Assembly (NCBI RefSeq): GCF_000721495.1 | Contig: NZ_JOHY01000004.1 | Location: forward strand, 62,001 to 126,000 | Length of the DNA: 64,000 nucleotides | Direction of reading: 5' to 3' | DNA from: Streptomyces sp. NRRL F-5123 | GTDB lineage: Bacteria; Actinomycetota; Actinomycetes; Streptomycetales; Streptomycetaceae | Part shown: piece by piece, positions 51,104 through 59,949 of the stretch | Layout of the letters: every line of letters starts with the position of its first letter | Numbering within the stretch: the stretch's first letter is position 1 | Notes under the pieces: model-generated | What the model was told of the DNA's origin: nothing | The model's input: the letters and a program-made list of their open reading frames with translations, nothing else | The model's database searches: none | Translations under genes and position numbers: made by a program

Positions 51104-51751
51104 TCACCAGTGCGCCTGGCCGCCCAGGCTCCCGGTGAGCGCGCGGACCTGTTTCGCGGTCAGCTTCGTGCCGCGCTCGTCCTGGCCGGTGCCGCACGAG
51201 ACCATCAGCGCCACGCTGTCGCTGCCCGCGCCACGCAACCGGACGAGGGCGACGTTGCCGGTCGGGGTGACGACCGGGGTGCCGGCGGGAGCTTTCTGCA
51301 GCGCGCCGAGATAGGCCGTCAGCTGGCCCGAGGACATTTCTGCGTTCCGCTGGATCAGCGGGGCCAGCAGGGCGGCGGCACTGCCCTTCTCGGCGGCGAC
51401 GGTCTCGACGGACACCTCCTCCGGGCCCAGCGTGTAGTCGCACTCCACGTCGGTGGCGTGCGCGGTACTGAGCACGGCGTCCTTGTCGGCGTCCTCCGGC
51501 AGGTCGACGGACGCGGAGACCGGGCTCGCGGACCCGGGCACGTGCGCGGCCGACGCCGCCTTGTCCAGGTCGTAGTCCAGCGGGCACCGCCGGGAATCCC
51601 CGGCCGCCGAGCGCACCTTGTCGTGCAGGCCGGCCTGCGACAGGGCGGACGGCTTGCCGTCACCCGAACACCCGGCGAGCACGGCCGCGGCTGCCACGGC
51701 GGCCGCCGCCGCGACGGCGTGCCTCCCCCACCGGCGGACATGTATGGTCAT
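51104..51751 (-). CDS. Secreted lipoprotein, function unknown
   Basis: A 215-residue protein. The signal peptide is RRWGRHAVAAAAAVAAAAVLAGC with the lipobox LAGC at about residues 25-28, so the mature protein is anchored to the outer face of the membrane by a diacylglyceryl-Cys. The mature part contains two further cysteines (RRCPLDYD, VECDYTLG) and one near the end (VSCGTG), and a duplicated look typical of actinomycete DUF3558-like lipoproteins. No neighbour suggests a role. Confidence 0.8.
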   Translation of the reverse strand: MTIHVRRWGRHAVAAAAAVAAAAVLAGCSGDGKPSALSQAGLHDKVRSAAGDSRRCPLDYDLDKAASAAHVPGSASPVSASVDLPEDADKDAVLSTAHATDVECDYTLGPEEVSVETVAAEKGSAAALLAPLIQRNAEMSSGQLTAYLGALQKAPAGTPVVTPTGNVALVRLRGAGSDSVALMVSCGTGQDERGTKLTAKQVRALTGSLGGQAHW

Positions 51752-51908
51752 CAGCCCTCCCCCTCTGGCCGGAAACCGCCATCCTAGAGGGAGGCCGCAC
51801 GCCGCCGCAGCGCTCGCCCGCCGGACGCGCGGCCCTGCGCCCCGGGCCGGGGAACTGCCTCCGCGGCCGGTCGGCTTCGCAGCGAGGCGCTCGTGACCCC
51901 CGGCTGTG

Positions 51909-53987
51909 TCAGGAGAGGTAGTCGGCGACCAGGTCGGCGAACTCCTCCGGGGTGAGGACCTGGACGCCGAGCTGTTCTGCCTTGGCGGCCTTGCTGCTGA
52001 GCTTGCCGTTCGCGGCGGGGGCGGCGACGAGGTAGGCGGTCTCGGCGGTGACGGTGTCGCCGGCCCTGCCGCCGGCCCGTTCGACGAGGTCCTTCACGCC
52101 GGTGCGGCTGAGGGCTGCGAGCGGGCCGGTCATCCTGCCGGTGACCACGACCTTCTTCGGGCGGCCGTCCTCGGCGGTCAGCGGGCCGTCGACCGCGGAA
52201 TCGCCGGCCGGTTCGCTCATGGTGGCGCCGGCCGCGATCATCTTGTCGATGACCGGGGCGAGTTCGGCTATCTGCGCGACGATGCCGGGAGCCTTCTCCG
52301 GGCCGATGCCGTCGACGTCCTGGAACGCCTCCGCCGTCGCGGCGCGCACGGCTTCCATGGTGCGGAAGTGGGCCGCGATGCGCTGGGACAGGCGGCGCCC
52401 GGTGTTGGTGATGCCCAACGCGCACAGCTGCCGGCTGAGCGGCTTGGCCTTCGCGGCCCGGATCTGCTCGGCAAGCTTGGCGCCCCGCTTGTCGCTCCCG
52501 GCGGCCTCGGAGAGGGTCGCCAGGTCGAGGGTGTAGAGGTCGGCGATGTCGGTGACGGCGCCGGAGTCGACGAGCCAGGTGACGTACGTCCTGCCCAGGC
52601 CGTCGATGTCGAGGCAGTCGCGCTGCGCGGCGTATCCGATGAGCGCGGGCAGCCGGCAGGCGGCGCCCTTGACGCAGCGCCAGCGCTCCTGGCTCCTGTC
52701 GATGTCGCTGCCGCAGTTCGGGCAGGCCTCGGGCAGCGGCACCTCGACCGCGTCCGCGGGGCGCAGCTGGACGACGGCTGCCTGCACGCGCGGGATGATG
52801 TCGCCCGCCTTGTAGACCGTGACCGTGTCGCCGAGGTGGAGGTCGCGGCGGCGGATGTCCGCGGGGTTGTGCAGCGTGGCGTACTCGACGGTGCTGCCGT
52901 CGATCTCGACGGGCTCCAGCCGCCCGCGGGGCGCGATCACGCCCGTACGGCCGACGTTCCACTCGACGTCCAGCAGCACCGTGGTGCGCTCGACCGCGGG
53001 CAGTTTGAAGGCGATCGCCCAGTGCGGGAAGCGCGAGCCGGAGCCTGCGGCCCGCTGCTCGGCGGCGGCGTCGGCCTTGACGACCACGCCGTCGATGCCG
53101 AAGGGCAGCGCCTGCCGCAGCGCCTGGATCTCCTCGATCCGCCGCTGCGCCTCCTCGACGGTGCCGACGCGGCGTATCGCGGCCGGATTCTCGCGCGTGG
53201 TCTGCACTCCGGCCGCGGAGACCAGGGCCAGTACCTCGCTGTGCGAGGCGCCCTCGGGCAGGAAGGTGCCGCCGTCGAGGTCGACGGCGCCGTACGCCCA
53301 GAAGGTCATGGCCAGCCGGTAGGGGCGGTCCTTGGCGCGCAGCGTGCCGGAGGCGCCGTTGCGCGGGTTGCGGAACACCGTGGCGCCGTGCTGGACGCGG
53401 ATGTCGTTGGCGCGCTCGAACTGCTCCTGCGTGAAGAGCACTTCACCGCGCACCTCGACCGTGCACGCCGTCCCGAGCGACTCCGGCAGGCCGTCGATGG
53501 TGCCGATGACATGGCTGACGTCCTCGCCGAACCGGCCGTCGCCGCGGGTGACCACCTGGACCAGGCGCCCGTCGCGGTAGCGGGCGGCTATCGCCGCGCC
53601 GTCCAGCTTGGGCTCCACGGTGAAGCCGCCCTCGACCGGGCGCCCCAGGCGGCGCTGCAGCCCGTCGCCCCACGCGACCAGCTGCTCGGCGGAGAAGACG
53701 TTGTCCAGCGACAGCATCGGCACACCGTGCGCGACGTCACCGACCGGCGCGGCCCCGGCGGCGACCTGGGTGGTCGGGGAGTCGGGCGCGGCCTCTTCCG
53801 GATGGGCCTGCTCGTACGCCGCGAGCGCCAGCAGCAACTGGTCGTAGGCGGCGTCGTCCAGCACGCTCTCGGCCGCGAAGTCGCCGTCGCCGCCGTAGTA
53901 GGCGCGGGCGGCCTCGCGTACGCGGGCGATGGCGTCGCGGTACTGGGCAGGGGTGGCCAACGCCTCTACGGCGGGAGTTGTCGTCAT
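51909..53987 (-). CDS. ligA: NAD-dependent DNA ligase
   Basis: A 692-residue enzyme with the complete LigA order: Ia/adenylation domain with Lys127 in VEPKLDGAAI, OB-fold, a four-Cys zinc finger (CPNCGSDIDRS and WRCVKGAAC), HhH repeats (DVDGIGPEKAPGIV) and a C-terminal BRCT domain (KKVVVTGRMTGPL). It seals nicks with NAD+. The ATG at 53987 gives a normal N-terminus; an in-frame ATG at 54017 would add ten residues. Actinomycetes often have two such genes, so this may be a second copy rather than the essential one. Confidence 0.92.
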   Translation of the reverse strand: MTTTPAVEALATPAQYRDAIARVREAARAYYGGDGDFAAESVLDDAAYDQLLLALAAYEQAHPEEAAPDSPTTQVAAGAAPVGDVAHGVPMLSLDNVFSAEQLVAWGDGLQRRLGRPVEGGFTVEPKLDGAAIAARYRDGRLVQVVTRGDGRFGEDVSHVIGTIDGLPESLGTACTVEVRGEVLFTQEQFERANDIRVQHGATVFRNPRNGASGTLRAKDRPYRLAMTFWAYGAVDLDGGTFLPEGASHSEVLALVSAAGVQTTRENPAAIRRVGTVEEAQRRIEEIQALRQALPFGIDGVVVKADAAAEQRAAGSGSRFPHWAIAFKLPAVERTTVLLDVEWNVGRTGVIAPRGRLEPVEIDGSTVEYATLHNPADIRRRDLHLGDTVTVYKAGDIIPRVQAAVVQLRPADAVEVPLPEACPNCGSDIDRSQERWRCVKGAACRLPALIGYAAQRDCLDIDGLGRTYVTWLVDSGAVTDIADLYTLDLATLSEAAGSDKRGAKLAEQIRAAKAKPLSRQLCALGITNTGRRLSQRIAAHFRTMEAVRAATAEAFQDVDGIGPEKAPGIVAQIAELAPVIDKMIAAGATMSEPAGDSAVDGPLTAEDGRPKKVVVTGRMTGPLAALSRTGVKDLVERAGGRAGDTVTAETAYLVAAPAANGKLSSKAAKAEQLGVQVLTPEEFADLVADYLS

Positions 53988-54051
53988 GCCCACTATTTTT
54001 GCGTGAGGGTCTGACATTGATGCCGGGCTCTGCCGCCGGCCGGGAGCCGGC

Positions 54052-54660
54052 TCAGCCCTCCGGTGCCGCGGCGCGCCTGCGGCGGTACGCGGCGGCGCGG
54101 TCCTTGCCGCCGCAGGCCGCGCTGGAGCACCAGCGGCGGCGCCCCGGGCGGCTGGTGTCGACGAACAGCAGCGCGCACTCCGGGCTCGCGCACTCGCGCA
54201 CCCGGGCCGCGGCCGGGCCGGAGAAGAGGTCGACGGCGTCGCGGGCCACCGTGCTGAGGGCCGCCTGCTGCCCGCGCGCGGCCGGCAGGGTCAGCCGCCC
54301 GGTGCCGCCGCTCAGGACGGGCACCAGCGGTGGCGCGGCCGCGGCGGCGTTGACGGCGGCCTCGTCCGCGGGCGAGGGGGCCTGCCCGGCGATCACCGCG
54401 CGCGCGAGGCGGTGGACGGCCTCGCGCAGCACCCGGGCGGCTTCCAGGCCGGACCCGGTGACGTCGGGCGGCTCCCGGAGCAGCCCCGCCTCGCAGTACC
54501 AACGGGCCAGGTCCGACGGTTCGCGCAGCCGCTCGTACCGGCCGCGCCAGCGCTCGCCGACCGTGGCGACGAAAGCCAGGCACAGGCGGCCGGAGCGGAA
54601 GTTGAAGCGCAGTTCCCCGGCGGGCACATCCTCGCCCGTGTCGCTTGCCTCGGCGTTCAC
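54052..54660 (-). CDS. CGNR zinc-finger / ABATE-domain protein
   Basis: A 202-residue protein. The N-terminal part (FNFRSGRLCLAFVATVGERW) is the ABATE stress-response domain; the C-terminal zinc finger has RECASPECALLFVDTSRPGR then WCSSAACGGKDRAAAYRRR, where CGGK takes the place of the usual CGNR. These act as transcription regulators. GTG start. It is divergent from the VOC-domain gene with only 21 bp between start codons, and that gap is a clean inverted repeat, so autoregulation is likely. Confidence 0.82.
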   Translation of the reverse strand: MNAEASDTGEDVPAGELRFNFRSGRLCLAFVATVGERWRGRYERLREPSDLARWYCEAGLLREPPDVTGSGLEAARVLREAVHRLARAVIAGQAPSPADEAAVNAAAAAPPLVPVLSGGTGRLTLPAARGQQAALSTVARDAVDLFSGPAAARVRECASPECALLFVDTSRPGRRRWCSSAACGGKDRAAAYRRRRAAAPEG

Positions 54661-54681
54661 GTCACGACTATAACTCGTGAC
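54661..54681. promoter_or_regulatory. 21-bp divergent promoter/operator between start codons
   Basis: The whole gap is GTCACGA, seven bases, TCGTGAC: perfect 7-bp arms meeting both start codons. TATAA lies in the centre. Both mRNAs must be leaderless or start within the other gene. Confidence 0.65.
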
Positions 54682-55680
54682 ATGGTCATGAGCCGGAACG
54701 AACCGCAGCCCGACCGGGCACGTATCGAGGACTTCCTGCGCGAGCGGGGCGCCGACCGCATCCCCCACCCCGGCGGCACGCTGCTGGCGCACCTGGGCCG
54801 GGTCGAGCGGATGCTGGACGAGTGGGGCGCCGGCCCCGACGTGCGGACGGCGGGGCTGTGCCACGCCGCGTACGGGACGGACGGCTTCGACGAGGCACTG
54901 ATCGGCACCGGCGAGCGCGCCCGGCTCGCGGCGCTCGTCGGCGAACGCGCGGAAGAGCTGGTCCACTTCTACGCGAGCTGCGACCGCTCCGCGGTCTACC
55001 CGCAGCTCGGCCAGGGCTCCCCCGTCGTCTTCCGGGACCGCTTCTCCGGCGCCGAGGGCGTCCCCGCCGAAGCCGACCTGCGGGCCCTGATGGAGATCAC
55101 CGCCGCGAACGAACTCGACCTGGTCGAGCACAACGCCGACCTCGCGGCCCGCTACGGCCCCGATCTCGCCGACCTGTTCACCCGCTCCCGCGGCCTGCTG
55201 TCCGCGCCCGCCCAGGAGGCCTGCACACGGCTGCTCGGCCGCTACGGAGCCGGTCCCGTGACCGGGCCGCTGGTCGGCGGGCTGGACCACCTCGTGCTGA
55301 CCGTCGCCGACGTCGAGGCCGGCATTGCCTTCTACGAACGCGTCCTCGGCATGCGGCCGGTCACCTTCGGCGACGGGCGGCGCGCGCTGGCCTTCGGCAC
55401 CGTCAAGATCAACCTGCACCCGGCGGGCCGTGAACTCCTCCCGCACGCCGCCCGGCCGACCCCGGGCAGCGCCGACCTGTGCCTGGTCACCCCCTACCCG
55501 CAGGCCCGGGTCCTGGAGCACCTGGCCGCGTGCGGCGTCCCCGTCGAGGCGGGCCCCGTGCCGCGTACGGGCGCGCTCGGGCCCTTCACCAGCACCTATC
55601 TGCGCGACCCCGACGGCAACCTGGTCGAGATCAGTAGCTACCCGCAGGAACAGGGGCACCAGGCCGCGCCGGGGAGTTGA
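54682..55680 (+). CDS. Two-domain protein: DUF6817-like plus VOC (glyoxalase-fold)
   Basis: A 332-residue protein. Residues 1 to about 195 resemble an HD-like all-helical domain (HPGGTLLAHLGRVERMLDEWG, then GLCHAAYGTDGF). From GGLDHLVLTVADVEAGIAFYERVLGM (about 198) to the end is a VOC metalloenzyme fold with YLRDPDGNLVEIS. It may be a dioxygenase, an isomerase or a ligand-binding protein. ATG at 54682 or 54688. Controlled together with the divergent CGNR regulator through the operator between them. Confidence 0.75.
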   Translation: MVMSRNEPQPDRARIEDFLRERGADRIPHPGGTLLAHLGRVERMLDEWGAGPDVRTAGLCHAAYGTDGFDEALIGTGERARLAALVGERAEELVHFYASCDRSAVYPQLGQGSPVVFRDRFSGAEGVPAEADLRALMEITAANELDLVEHNADLAARYGPDLADLFTRSRGLLSAPAQEACTRLLGRYGAGPVTGPLVGGLDHLVLTVADVEAGIAFYERVLGMRPVTFGDGRRALAFGTVKINLHPAGRELLPHAARPTPGSADLCLVTPYPQARVLEHLAACGVPVEAGPVPRTGALGPFTSTYLRDPDGNLVEISSYPQEQGHQAAPGS

Positions 55681-55777
55681 GCGGGAGCAGCGCGCCGGGC
55701 GGCGGGTGGGAAGGTGGGGGTGCCCGGTGCGGGGAATTCGGGCGCGCGGGCGGGGGCGGGCTCGTAGGGTTGCTCCC

Positions 55778-56002
55778 ATGGTGATCGCGACGGTCCGTGA
55801 GTGGAGTGACGAGGCCGGCTGGGGGGTGCTCGACTCGACCGAGACGCCCGGAGGGTGCTTCGGGCACTACTCGAACATCCGGATGACCGGATTCCGCACG
55901 CTGTCGCCGGGGCAGCGGGTCGAACTGGTCTGGGAGGACCCCGGCGGCAAGCAGGACGGCTACGACTACCGCGCGGTGAGCATCGTGCCGCTGGCCGACT
56001 GA
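55778..56002 (+). CDS. Cold-shock-domain-like small protein
   Basis: A 74-residue protein: ATVREWSDEAGWGVLDSTET, then CFGHYSNIRMTGFRTLSPGQ and RVELVWEDPG. It follows the CSD layout (W near the start, G-x-GVL strand, F-x-H strand, G-Q-R-V-x-L), though the usual KGFGFI and DVFVH motifs are altered. Probably an OB-fold nucleic-acid-binding protein; the variant motifs make RNA chaperone activity uncertain. Confidence 0.75.
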   Translation: MVIATVREWSDEAGWGVLDSTETPGGCFGHYSNIRMTGFRTLSPGQRVELVWEDPGGKQDGYDYRAVSIVPLAD

Positions 56003-56020
56003 CCGCAGGGCGGCGCGGGT

Positions 56021-56595
56021 GTGACGGCGCGGGCGCTGGGGGGCTGCGGGGTGGGCGGGTCCGGTTCCGCGGTGGTGCTGGTCACCGGGGTGATGGCGTC
56101 GGGGAGGTCCACCGTCGCCCAGTTGCCGGCCGAGCGGCTCCCGCGGTCGGTGCATCTGCGCGGTGACGGCTTCCGGCGGATGTCGTGTCCGGGCGGGAGG
56201 AGTTCACGCCGGAGCCGACGCCCGGGGCCGCGGCGCAGTTGCTGCCGCGCCACCAGGCCTCGGCGGCGGTTGCGGACCTGTACGCGCGGGCGGGGTGGAC
56301 CGTGGTCGTCCAGGACGTCGTCCCCGGCGAACACCTCGGCTTCTTCCGCGACGCCGTGACGACCGGGCCGCTCTACCTGGTGGTGCTCGCCCCGACGGCG
56401 GAAGCGGTCGCGGCACGCGAGGTCGGGCGGCCGGAGGACGGCTACGACGGGGGCTGGACGGTCGGGCTGCTCGACGAGGAGCTGCGGGCGCGGACGCCGC
56501 GCCGCGGACTGTGGCCGGACACCTCGGACCTGACGCCCGAGCAGGCGGTGGACGCGGTCCTGGGCGGACTGGACGAGCCGCGTGTCGCCGGGTGA
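56021..56595 (+). pseudogene. Frameshifted P-loop phosphotransferase-like gene
   Basis: Frame one from 56021 has VVLVTGVMASGRSTVAQLPA (Walker A with Arg in place of Lys) and VHLRGDGFRRM. The match then continues in another frame from 56185 as SGREEFTPEPTPGAAAQLLP, VADLYARAGWTVVVQDVVPG and LYLVVLAPTAEAVAAREVGR up to 56595. The indel lies near 56180-56187. Together they make a small AAA-type kinase of about 190 residues. Either a true pseudogene or a sequencing error; the altered P-loop favours a decayed gene. Confidence 0.65.
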
Positions 56596-56612
56596 CCCCC
56601 TCCCGCGGGGAC

Positions 56613-57035
56613 TCAGACGACGGCCAGGGACCAGACCAGCAGGGCGGTGCCCAGCAGGAAAAGCATGATCGAGCCGCCGTCCAGGGCGCCGAGGAGCCGG
56701 TAGCGGTCGTACGGCTCGTAGGGGCGGGCCGGGTCGACCACGACGGTCATCGCGCCGCCGGTCGGACCGGGCCTGCCGGAGGCGTTGACGAGGGAGGACA
56801 CGATGGCGCGCCCCTCGATGTGGTACCGGACGACGGGGGTGAGGGTGTAGCGGCCGGCGTTCGCGGTCGGCCCGCTGTCGTTGCCGACCACGTCGGCCTG
56901 GAGCTCCAGGCCGCTGCGGCGGGCCCGTATGCAGCGCGCCCCGTGCAGGGCGGCCCGTACCGTACCGAAGGCGCCGGTCAGGAAAGCGGCGGCGGCGACC
57001 GCGACGAAGATCATGGCGGCCATCCTGGCGCACAC
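56613..57035 (-). CDS. DUF3592-type membrane protein
   Basis: A 140-residue protein with transmembrane helices at both ends (IFVAVAAAAFLTGAFGTV and SIMLFLLGTALLVWSLAVV). Between them is a beta-rich loop (RSGLELQADVVGNDSG, YTLTPVVRYHIEGRAIVS, MTVVVDPARPYEP), the DUF3592 arrangement with the loop likely outside. Function unknown. Start may instead be ATG 57023. Its stop is convergent with the pseudogene above. Confidence 0.8.
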   Translation of the reverse strand: MCARMAAMIFVAVAAAAFLTGAFGTVRAALHGARCIRARRSGLELQADVVGNDSGPTANAGRYTLTPVVRYHIEGRAIVSSLVNASGRPGPTGGAMTVVVDPARPYEPYDRYRLLGALDGGSIMLFLLGTALLVWSLAVV

Positions 57036-57075
57036 GGCGCGCCGCCTGCCAGCGGTCGGAGGCGGTTCACAGGAA

Positions 57076-57120
57076 GGGCCGCGGGCCCGGCGCCGCGGGG
57101 GTGCGCCGGGCCCGCGGCCC
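57076..57120. terminator. Very strong 18-bp perfect hairpin
   Basis: Left arm 57076-57093 and right arm 57103-57120 are perfect reverse complements (centre GGGCCCGG / CCGGGCCC) with a 9-nt loop. It lies upstream of the DUF3592 gene and downstream of the minus-strand small genes, a bidirectional terminator. Confidence 0.75.
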
Positions 57121-57136
57121 GGACGGGGAGGCGGGA

Positions 57137-57190
57137 TCAGACGGGCTGCCAGAGGGCCGGGACGTTGGGGGCAGGGGCCGGATCCGTCAT
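57137..57190 (-). CDS. Possible 17-aa peptide ORF
   Basis: ATG to TGA ORF reading MTDPAPAPNVPALWQPV, ending 17 bp before the strong terminator hairpin. The tight placement and sensible Pro/Ala composition make it worth noting, but the ribosome site (GGGTGCGG) is weak. Confidence 0.2.
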   Translation of the reverse strand: MTDPAPAPNVPALWQPV

Positions 57191-57371
57191 CCGCACCCGA
57201 GGCCCGATCCCCTGCCCGGGCCCGGTCCGGTCCCTGGCGCTGCCTGCAAAGCTACGCACCCCGCTGCCGCCGGGCGAGGGACCGTCCTTCCCACTCGTGG
57301 TGCTTTTCACCTGCCCCTGCTGGTCCCGGGGCTGCCGACCGCCCGCCGGTACGGGGCAGCTGGCGGCGCCG

Positions 57372-57581
57372 TCAGTGGATCCAGGTGAGCAGGAAGATCA
57401 CGGCCGACCCCACGACGAGGAGCAGCACGGCGCCGGCTCTCCCGCCCCTGCCCGTCCCGCCGCCGCGCCCTCCGCCGGAATACCCGCCGTCACCGCCGGA
57501 CGCGCCGTGGTGGTGGTGATGATGGCCGTGGTGGTGGCCGTGGTCGCTGTGGCCCGCGTCGCCGTGCCCGCCGCCGTCCAT
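57372..57581 (-). CDS. His/Gly-rich small membrane protein
   Basis: A 69-residue protein. The N-terminus is a remarkable His run: GHSDHGHHHGHHHHHHGASG, with about fourteen His in the first 30 residues. It is followed by a Gly-rich linker and one C-terminal transmembrane helix (AGAVLLLVVGSAVIFLLTWI). C-tail anchored; the His part may bind Zn, Ni or Cu at the membrane. No metal-homeostasis neighbour is recognised. Confidence 0.65.
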   Translation of the reverse strand: MDGGGHGDAGHSDHGHHHGHHHHHHGASGGDGGYSGGGRGGGTGRGGRAGAVLLLVVGSAVIFLLTWIH

Positions 57582-57683
57582 GGAGCCCCTCTCGCCGGTG
57601 GCGGTGTCCCGCCCGTGCAGAGCAGGACGCCCGTGGCGCGGCGGCGGTTCGGCGGGCGGGGCCGGCGGTCCGGGCGGGGGTGG

Positions 57684-58226
57684 TCAGACGGGCGCGAGAG
57701 GCCGGTGCGGGGCGGCCGGGAGGTGGGCGGTGACCGGGTCGCCGGGGTGGACGGTGCCGCCTTCGCGGACGACGCTCATGACGCCGGCCTTGCGGACGAC
57801 GTTGCCGTCCGCGTCGTGGCCGACCACCTGCTTGAGCAGGCCGTGCTGGAAGTCGTCGATCTGGCGGCAGGGGTTGCGCAGGCCGGTGACCTCCACGACG
57901 GCGGTGTCGCCGATGTGCAGGAGGGTGCCGGCCGGGAGGCCGAGGAGGTCGAGGCCGGAGGTGGTGATGTTCTCGCCGAGTTGGCCGGGGGCGACGGTGA
58001 AGCCGTCGCCGGCGACCTCGGCGAAGAGCTCCTCGTGGATGAGGTGGACCTGGCGCAGGTTCGGCTGGGAGGGGTCCTGGGCGACGCGCGAGCGGTGCCT
58101 GACGGTCACGCCGGCGTGCGCGTCGCCCTCCACGCCGAGCCCGGCGATCAGCCGGATCCCGTCGCGGTTTGGCTTGGTGAACGTGTACTCGCCGCTTGCA
58201 CTGACCGCGACGACGCTTCCGCGCAT
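57684..58226 (-). CDS. MOSC-domain protein
   Basis: A 180-residue MOSC protein: KPNRDGIRLIAGLGVEGDAH, then NLRQVHLIHEELFAEVAGDG, PGQLGENITTSGLDLLGLPA and EVTGLRNPCRQIDDFQHGLL, where the conserved Cys (in NPC) would hold sulfur or the molybdenum cofactor. MOSC enzymes act in molybdenum-dependent reductions or sulfur transfer. No obvious redox partner is beside it; it is divergent from a NUDIX gene. Confidence 0.88.
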   Translation of the reverse strand: MRGSVVAVSASGEYTFTKPNRDGIRLIAGLGVEGDAHAGVTVRHRSRVAQDPSQPNLRQVHLIHEELFAEVAGDGFTVAPGQLGENITTSGLDLLGLPAGTLLHIGDTAVVEVTGLRNPCRQIDDFQHGLLKQVVGHDADGNVVRKAGVMSVVREGGTVHPGDPVTAHLPAAPHRPLAPV

Positions 58227-58338
58227 CTTCGGGAACCTCCTGCTCCGTGACCGGCGCCTCGCCCGGCCGACGGTCCCATCCTGCCGCAGCGGCGGCAGCC
58301 GCCCGCAGCCGGTCCCCGTGGGCGGCTATCGTGGCCGG

Positions 58339-58839
58339 ATGCCGCCGGTGAATCTGCGTCACGCCGTCCGCGCGCTCCTGTTCGACGAGGGGGGCGGTCG
58401 GATACTGCTGTGCCGGTTCGCCTTCGTACGGGCGGGCGGGACGCTCGTGGTGTGGGCCGCGCCGGGCGGGGGTGTCGAGCGCGGGGAGACGAGCCTCGAC
58501 GCGCTGCGCCGGGAGCTGCGCGAGGAGGTGGGGTTCGCCCTCGAGGGGGAGCCGCCGCACGTCTGGCACCAGGTGGTGGTGGATCCCGCGCACGCACCGG
58601 GGTACGACGGCGTGGTCAACGACTACTTCCTCGTCCGCACCCCGCACTTCGCCCCGCGCGGCGCCCTGACGGACGAGCAGCTCGCCGCGGAGAACGTCAC
58701 CGGGCTGCGGTGGTGGCACCCCGAGGACATCCGCGGCTACCGCGGCAGCGACGTCTTCTCCCCTCGGGACCTGGGCGGGCTGCTCGCCCGGCTCGACGCG
58801 GGCGGCCTTCCGGGGACGCCGGTGCCCGTCGGCCTGTGA
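58339..58839 (+). CDS. NUDIX hydrolase
   Basis: A 166-residue protein with a full Nudix box (GX5EX7REUXEEXGU) seen as GGGVERGETSLDALRREL followed by REEVGF, at about residues 42-65. The start ATG at 58339 precedes the first strand NLRHAVRALLFDE directly. It hydrolyses a nucleoside diphosphate linked to some moiety; the short form and unspecific loops do not tell the substrate. Confidence 0.9.
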   Translation: MPPVNLRHAVRALLFDEGGGRILLCRFAFVRAGGTLVVWAAPGGGVERGETSLDALRRELREEVGFALEGEPPHVWHQVVVDPAHAPGYDGVVNDYFLVRTPHFAPRGALTDEQLAAENVTGLRWWHPEDIRGYRGSDVFSPRDLGGLLARLDAGGLPGTPVPVGL

Positions 58840-59324
58840 GGGGGCCGGGGCGCCTCACGTCGGACGCCGGGAGGGTACGTGCCCGCCTCCGCGCCTCCGT
58901 GCGGCAGGTGGACGGGAGAGCACGCCGGCTGGATGGATGGGGCTGGTTGAAGTCGCTGTCCACCGCGAGTCCTCGTGTGCTCCCCCTGACGGGGAATCTA
59001 CCGGCCGCCGGGCCGCCCGTACGCCCGGCGCGGGCCTCCGGGCCCCGCTTCCACCCGATCCGGGGAGCCCGCGGGCACGCGGCTGACGCCGCAGGTCAAC
59101 GTGGCGCTGCGCAGGCGACCCGGGCGCCGGGCCGCGCCGGCGCGGATCGGTGACGCAGTTCGGGCGGTTAGGTCGGGCGACCCGGACGGCGGCGCGGGCC
59201 ACCGCCCAGGCACCCGCCCCCGACCGCCCGGCCCGGCCGCACCGTTCACACGCCCCACGCCCCACGCCGCCCGGCGGCCCGAGGCAGGCCCCGCGGACCC
59301 CTCGCCCGGCCGGAGGCGCACCAC
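58840..59324. other. Intergenic stretch, nothing recognised
   Basis: 485 bp of high-GC sequence between the NUDIX stop and the FBP-domain gene stop. Open frames here are Arg/Pro/Gly-rich without ribosome sites. Confidence 0.5.
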
Positions 59325-59834
59325 TCACGCCGCCCGCGCGGTGACCTTCGCCAGGAAGGCGTCGAGGTTGCGGCGCGTGCGGTCGATCTGCTCCTCCAGC
59401 GTGAGGGTCTCCTCCATACGGCGGATCAGCACCGAGGTCTTCTTCCCGCGGATGTAGAGCGAGCACGCCAGGTCCGCGCACATGTAGAGGGCGACCGTGT
59501 TGCCCTGTCGTCCGGCGGCGCCCGCGAGGGGGGCCGCGAGGAGGTCGACGCCGCCGCCGGAGTGGCCGGTCAGGCACAGGCCGCACAGGCTGCTGCGCAT
59601 CAGGTTGCGCCGGGCGCCGGGGGCGACCCGCAGGGTGAGGCCCACCGGCCTGCCGCCGGGGGTGGGGGCGACGAGGTACGCGCGGTCGGGGGCGCCCGGG
59701 TCCCGCCAGCCCACGAAGTCCAGGTCCGCCCAGGGCAGGGCGGGCAGATCCCGCGGGAGGTTGATGCGCCCCGCCTCGCCCTTGGTGCAGTTGACGAAGG
59801 AGGTGCGCAGCTCGGCGTCGGTCAGGGGGTCCAT
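59325..59834 (-). CDS. FBP-domain (EF-G-binding-like, treble-clef zinc finger) protein
   Basis: A 169-residue protein. It opens MDPLTDAELRTSFVNCTKGE, then RNLMRSSLCGLCLTGHSG (first Cys pair) and YMCADLACSLYIRGKK (second Cys pair), forming a treble-clef zinc finger, with a C-terminal helix LEEQIDRTRRNLDAFLAKV. This is the actinobacterial FBP family, related to the FusB zinc-binding C-terminal domain that binds EF-G and rescues it from fusidic acid. Whether this copy does so is unknown. Confidence 0.8.
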   Translation of the reverse strand: MDPLTDAELRTSFVNCTKGEAGRINLPRDLPALPWADLDFVGWRDPGAPDRAYLVAPTPGGRPVGLTLRVAPGARRNLMRSSLCGLCLTGHSGGGVDLLAAPLAGAAGRQGNTVALYMCADLACSLYIRGKKTSVLIRRMEETLTLEEQIDRTRRNLDAFLAKVTARAA

Positions 59835-59949
59835 ACGGCCGACGCTACCGGCCCGCCGCGGTCGGCCTCGAACGGTTTTCGGTCCGGCCGGCCGCCCGTC
59901 GTCCCCGGTCGGAGCGTACGGGCGGCGGGGTTCCGCGGTCCGGGGAGCC

